DNA of 64,000 bases, from positions 130,529 through 194,528 of the forward strand of contig JACKFH010000009.1 in NCBI GenBank assembly GCA_020632575.1, in the 5' to 3' direction. The stretch is from Candidatus Omnitrophota bacterium (GTDB lineage Bacteria; Hinthialibacterota; Hinthialibacteria; OLB16). The notes beneath the pieces were generated by a model. It saw only the letters and a program-made list of their open reading frames with translations. It did no database searches and was not told the origin of the DNA. Position numbers and translations under genes: made by a program. Shown piece after piece: positions 61,665 to 64,000 of this stretch; position 1 is the first letter of the stretch; every line of letters begins with the position of its first letter.

Positions 61665-62669
61665 CTAGTTCGCGGCAATGCCCACTCCCCCGACTTGACC
61701 CATGTCGATCGCTTGAACCTGAGCGTCGTTCGGGTCGGGTTCCTGGTCCTGAGCGATCATTCCGACACCCTCTTTTAATAAGAAGGTGCTGTTTGTGATT
61801 TCGTAAACTTGACCCGAAACTTCCGCCGAAATATCGACCACCACGCGCAATACGTTGGTGAATGTTCCAAGTGGCGTGTCAAGGGAGGTAATGAATCCCG
61901 TGTATCTCACCGTCGAGGTGATCTCGCCGGTGACAAACCCGTCTCCAAAAATCGATTCGATATACACATCCCCGGTCCCACTATCCAACACCTCGTCCCC
62001 GACCATCATCCCATCTCCGCCGAGGAGTATGGGGTCGGCAAAGATAATGTCCTGAGAAATGATGGACCCGACTCCAAAATTCTCCGGCTCAGGTAAAAAG
62101 AAGCCGTGATAGAAAATCTGCCCGCTCGGATCGGCGTACCAGAAATCGACATGATTGTTGAACTCGTCCGAGGAGTCGTCGGTTTGGGTGAGAATGCGAG
62201 TCGCCATCTTTCCGTCGCCCACATCCTGCATCTGACTTTCCACCGTCCAACTAAAATCGTCGTCGGTCCCAGTCCCCCGGATACCGGTGTAATGCCAGTT
62301 GCTGTTCTGAGCGAGGATGAAGAAGTCCTTGAAATCGAAGGTGTTCCCGGCCGGTTCGGTGGGGGTCGGTGTTGGCCCTCCCATGGTCATCGTCGGAGTT
62401 GGCACTCCGAGGGTCGAGGTGGGTGTCGGAGTGGGAAACGGAGAGAGGCCGTTTGTCAGGAATTCGATCAGGTCCGCTACGTCGATACCCTGGGAATACC
62501 ACTCGATCGCGAACTGGTAGAGAACCTCGGCCTCGCCGCTCGGGACGAGGGTTTTTTCCTCGGCGCGGCTGGAGGCAATCTTGGGGGCCAGAGTCGAAAA
62601 GACAACCGGCGTCAGGAACAAGGCGGCCATGGCGATGGCCCGGAGGGTCGAGGTCGAGATGCGGTTCAC
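61665..62669 (-). CDS. Secreted protein with Thr/Pro linker, unknown function
   Basis: A 334-residue protein starting at GTG 62669, 10 nt after AAGGAG; a GTG at 62708 is in frame but has no ribosome site. After a signal peptide (ISTSTLRAIAMAALFLTPVV) there is a short helical segment (LYQFAIEWYSQGIDVADLIEFL) that faintly recalls half a dockerin unit, a PTPTPTSTLGVPTPT linker, and a ~220-residue beta-rich domain (FILAQNSNWHYTGIRG, GSIISQDIIFADPILLGG, TSTVRYTGFITSLDTPLG). No family recognised. It is close to, but separate from, the six-gene run and shares its Thr/Pro linkers. Confidence 0.8.
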   Translation of the reverse strand: MNRISTSTLRAIAMAALFLTPVVFSTLAPKIASSRAEEKTLVPSGEAEVLYQFAIEWYSQGIDVADLIEFLTNGLSPFPTPTPTSTLGVPTPTMTMGGPTPTPTEPAGNTFDFKDFFILAQNSNWHYTGIRGTGTDDDFSWTVESQMQDVGDGKMATRILTQTDDSSDEFNNHVDFWYADPSGQIFYHGFFLPEPENFGVGSIISQDIIFADPILLGGDGMMVGDEVLDSGTGDVYIESIFGDGFVTGEITSTVRYTGFITSLDTPLGTFTNVLRVVVDISAEVSGQVYEITNSTFLLKEGVGMIAQDQEPDPNDAQVQAIDMGQVGGVGIAAN

Positions 62670-62929
62670 GGTGTTCAGTCTCCTTCGCGACACAGGATGG
62701 GGATTCACCGTTGGTGAAGTTGACTCTGAGCGGAGAATCCAACTTATTGATAATTAGGTTGAAAGCATCTGAGGCGTTAGTCTAGTGGCGTGCGCCCCGA
62801 ACGCCAATCCTTTTTTTGTTATTTTTTCATTTTAGTTTATGAGAGATATTCAACGGAGAATCCTCCCCCTACACCCCTACTTGTGCTAAACTTTACAAAT
62901 CATTCCTGCCCCCTTGGAGGTCCCGTTCG
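62670..62929. other. Gap between divergent secreted-protein genes
   Basis: About 260 AT-rich bases with no coding frame. It must hold promoters for the genes at 62669 (minus) and 62930 (plus). No motif strong enough to mark. Confidence 0.5.
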
Positions 62930-64000
62930 ATGCTCCGTCTCTTGATCGTTTTCATGGCTGTTCTCCTAATCTCCCTCCATTCGGCAAGCGCAAGGACTCT
63001 CTATGTTTCCAAAACAGGTGATGGGAGCACGGGTGTCTCCTGGGAGACCGGGTTCCCCACAGTAACCGAAGCTATCGAGTCCGCGACCGCGGGTGACCAC
63101 ATCTGGGTCGCCTCCGGAAGTTACAACGAAGCGATTTCCCTGAAACCGGAAATCGAACTCTATGGCGGTTTCAGTGGAAACGAAAACGAGGATCAGTTTG
63201 ACCTCCGAAGTTGGAGAACAAACGCAACCATCCTTGATGCAACCGGCCTTCATTCCACCGTTGTAAATGGTGCAGAGAACTGTCAAATAGACGGTTTTAC
63301 TATCACTAATGGGGAGGGTCGATTCACTGTCAATACCGGATCCGGTGGAATTGCTTGTTTTAACATTCAGAAAATGGTCATAGCCAATTGCCGCATCGTC
63401 AATAACAGGGCTTTCTATGAAATGGTTGGGAATTCTGTTCTGGGTGGGGTTGGTGGAGGAATTAATGGGAACAACGCGAATGTGGATATATACTCATGCG
63501 AAATATTATCAAATAGGGCAGACATATTCGGAGGAGGGATTGCATTACTTCAGGGAAATCACGTCGTCGAGAATTGTTTGTTTGATCAAAATTTTGGAAG
63601 TGGTCTTGTGGTGGAGAGTGCCGATTCGATTTCTGTAACCCACTGCACCTTCGGTTTGTTCAACACTTCCTATGTGTTTCCGAGTAAGGGACCCGATATT
63701 TCAGTGACAGGCACTCCATTCGGGTCTTTTAAACTCACTAACAGTATTATTCGGAACACCTCCGTTCCTTATGGATCTGTGGCCTCCTATAACAACGTAA
63801 AGGGAGCCTCGGGAAACGGAAACATCGACATTGATCCGGAATGGCGAAATCCCGAGGACGGTGACTATCGGCTCCGTTTGAGTTCTCCCTGCATCGACAG
63901 TGCGTCGACTGAAGGATTGTCCACCGATTTGGACGGGAACCCACGCCCGGTGGATGTCCTCGGCGCGGGCCATGATGGCCCCGGCGCCTTCGATATGGGA
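62930..64000 (+). CDS. Secreted parallel beta-helix protein (3' end outside window)
   Basis: From ATG 62930 (GGAGG 9 nt upstream) the frame is open to the window edge, 357 codons. A signal peptide ends near SASA/R. It starts RTLYVSKTGDGSTGVSWETGF, the usual opening of right-handed beta-helix proteins, then has rungs such as SEDEEN-like polar turns (DGFTITNGEGRF, GGGINGNNANVDIYSCEI, GGGIALLQGNHVVENCLF), and reaches an end motif STDLDGNPRPVDVLGAGHDGPGAFDMG seen in choice-of-anchor Q proteins. That motif is normally followed by a sorting or dockerin tail, which is outside the window. An adhesin or polysaccharide lyase-like role is possible. Confidence 0.88.
   Translation, partial: MLRLLIVFMAVLLISLHSASARTLYVSKTGDGSTGVSWETGFPTVTEAIESATAGDHIWVASGSYNEAISLKPEIELYGGFSGNENEDQFDLRSWRTNATILDATGLHSTVVNGAENCQIDGFTITNGEGRFTVNTGSGGIACFNIQKMVIANCRIVNNRAFYEMVGNSVLGGVGGGINGNNANVDIYSCEILSNRADIFGGGIALLQGNHVVENCLFDQNFGSGLVVESADSISVTHCTFGLFNTSYVFPSKGPDISVTGTPFGSFKLTNSIIRNTSVPYGSVASYNNVKGASGNGNIDIDPEWRNPEDGDYRLRLSSPCIDSASTEGLSTDLDGNPRPVDVLGAGHDGPGAFDMG

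Noticed and set aside
61542..61778. 78-codon plus frame
   Set aside because: Overlaps the gene at 61665 on the opposite strand, Lys-rich start caused by an A-tract, and no ribosome site.

Overview
The window looks like a chromosomal segment of an uncultured, Gram-negative-type bacterium of the PVC/FCB sphere (Planctomycetota, Omnitrophota, Hydrogenedentota or Sumerlaeota are the best guesses; nothing here decides between them). Grounds: many Gfo/Idh/MocA oxidoreductases, one with a Tat signal, ThuA and VCBS-repeat proteins, a set of GspG-like pseudopilins with a nearly invariant N-terminus, and very large secreted beta-helix proteins with dockerin-like C-termini. DNA is moderately GC-rich, Shine-Dalgarno sites are strong (AGGAGG type), and TTG and GTG starts are common.

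Layout. 1-1294: 5' part of a secreted VCBS-like protein (minus). 1627-4617: operon of a PhyH dioxygenase and two Gfo/Idh/MocA oxidoreductases. 4739-7353: TPR/thioredoxin protein and a 3D-domain lipoprotein. 7534-12226 (minus): a secreted protein of unknown function, then a GT-C membrane glycosyltransferase fused to a soluble domain and a small membrane protein. 12371-13531: C45-type Ntn hydrolase. 13623-15389 (minus): three small envelope proteins. 15558-17116 (minus): KdaD-like FAH protein and ThuA protein. 17266-18282: sigma-70-like factor. 18439-20004 and 23791-26259: five paralogous pseudopilins around a sialidase-like and a GH20-like protein. 26604-28133: a secreted protein with strongly biased codons, behind a good promoter and a palindrome. 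28622-33641: VCBS protein, YchF, and a surface protein with a long Thr/Pro stalk. 33767-38868: Tat-exported Gfo/Idh, GH31 and GH127 glycosidases. 39002-40307: glycosyltransferase and tRNA-Gly(CCC). 40518-40936: internally deleted IS1380-type transposase. 41131-44498 (minus): membrane protein, citrate synthase, two envelope proteins. 44642-61292 (minus): six tightly spaced genes for secreted proteins ending in dockerin-like modules, including 1683- and 2055-residue beta-helix proteins. 61665-62669: another secreted protein. 62930-64000: 5' part of a further beta-helix protein.

How it fits together. Most of the window is exported: glycan-active enzymes (GH127, GH31, GH20-like, sialidase-like), oxidoreductases and a KdaD-like enzyme that suit sugar and sugar-acid breakdown, and large adhesin-like proteins. 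The most unusual parts are the ~16.7 kb dockerin-like/beta-helix run and the pseudopilin cluster, where two divergent promoters (26365-26471) are each followed by the same 14-bp palindrome. Housekeeping genes are few: ychF, citrate synthase, one tRNA.
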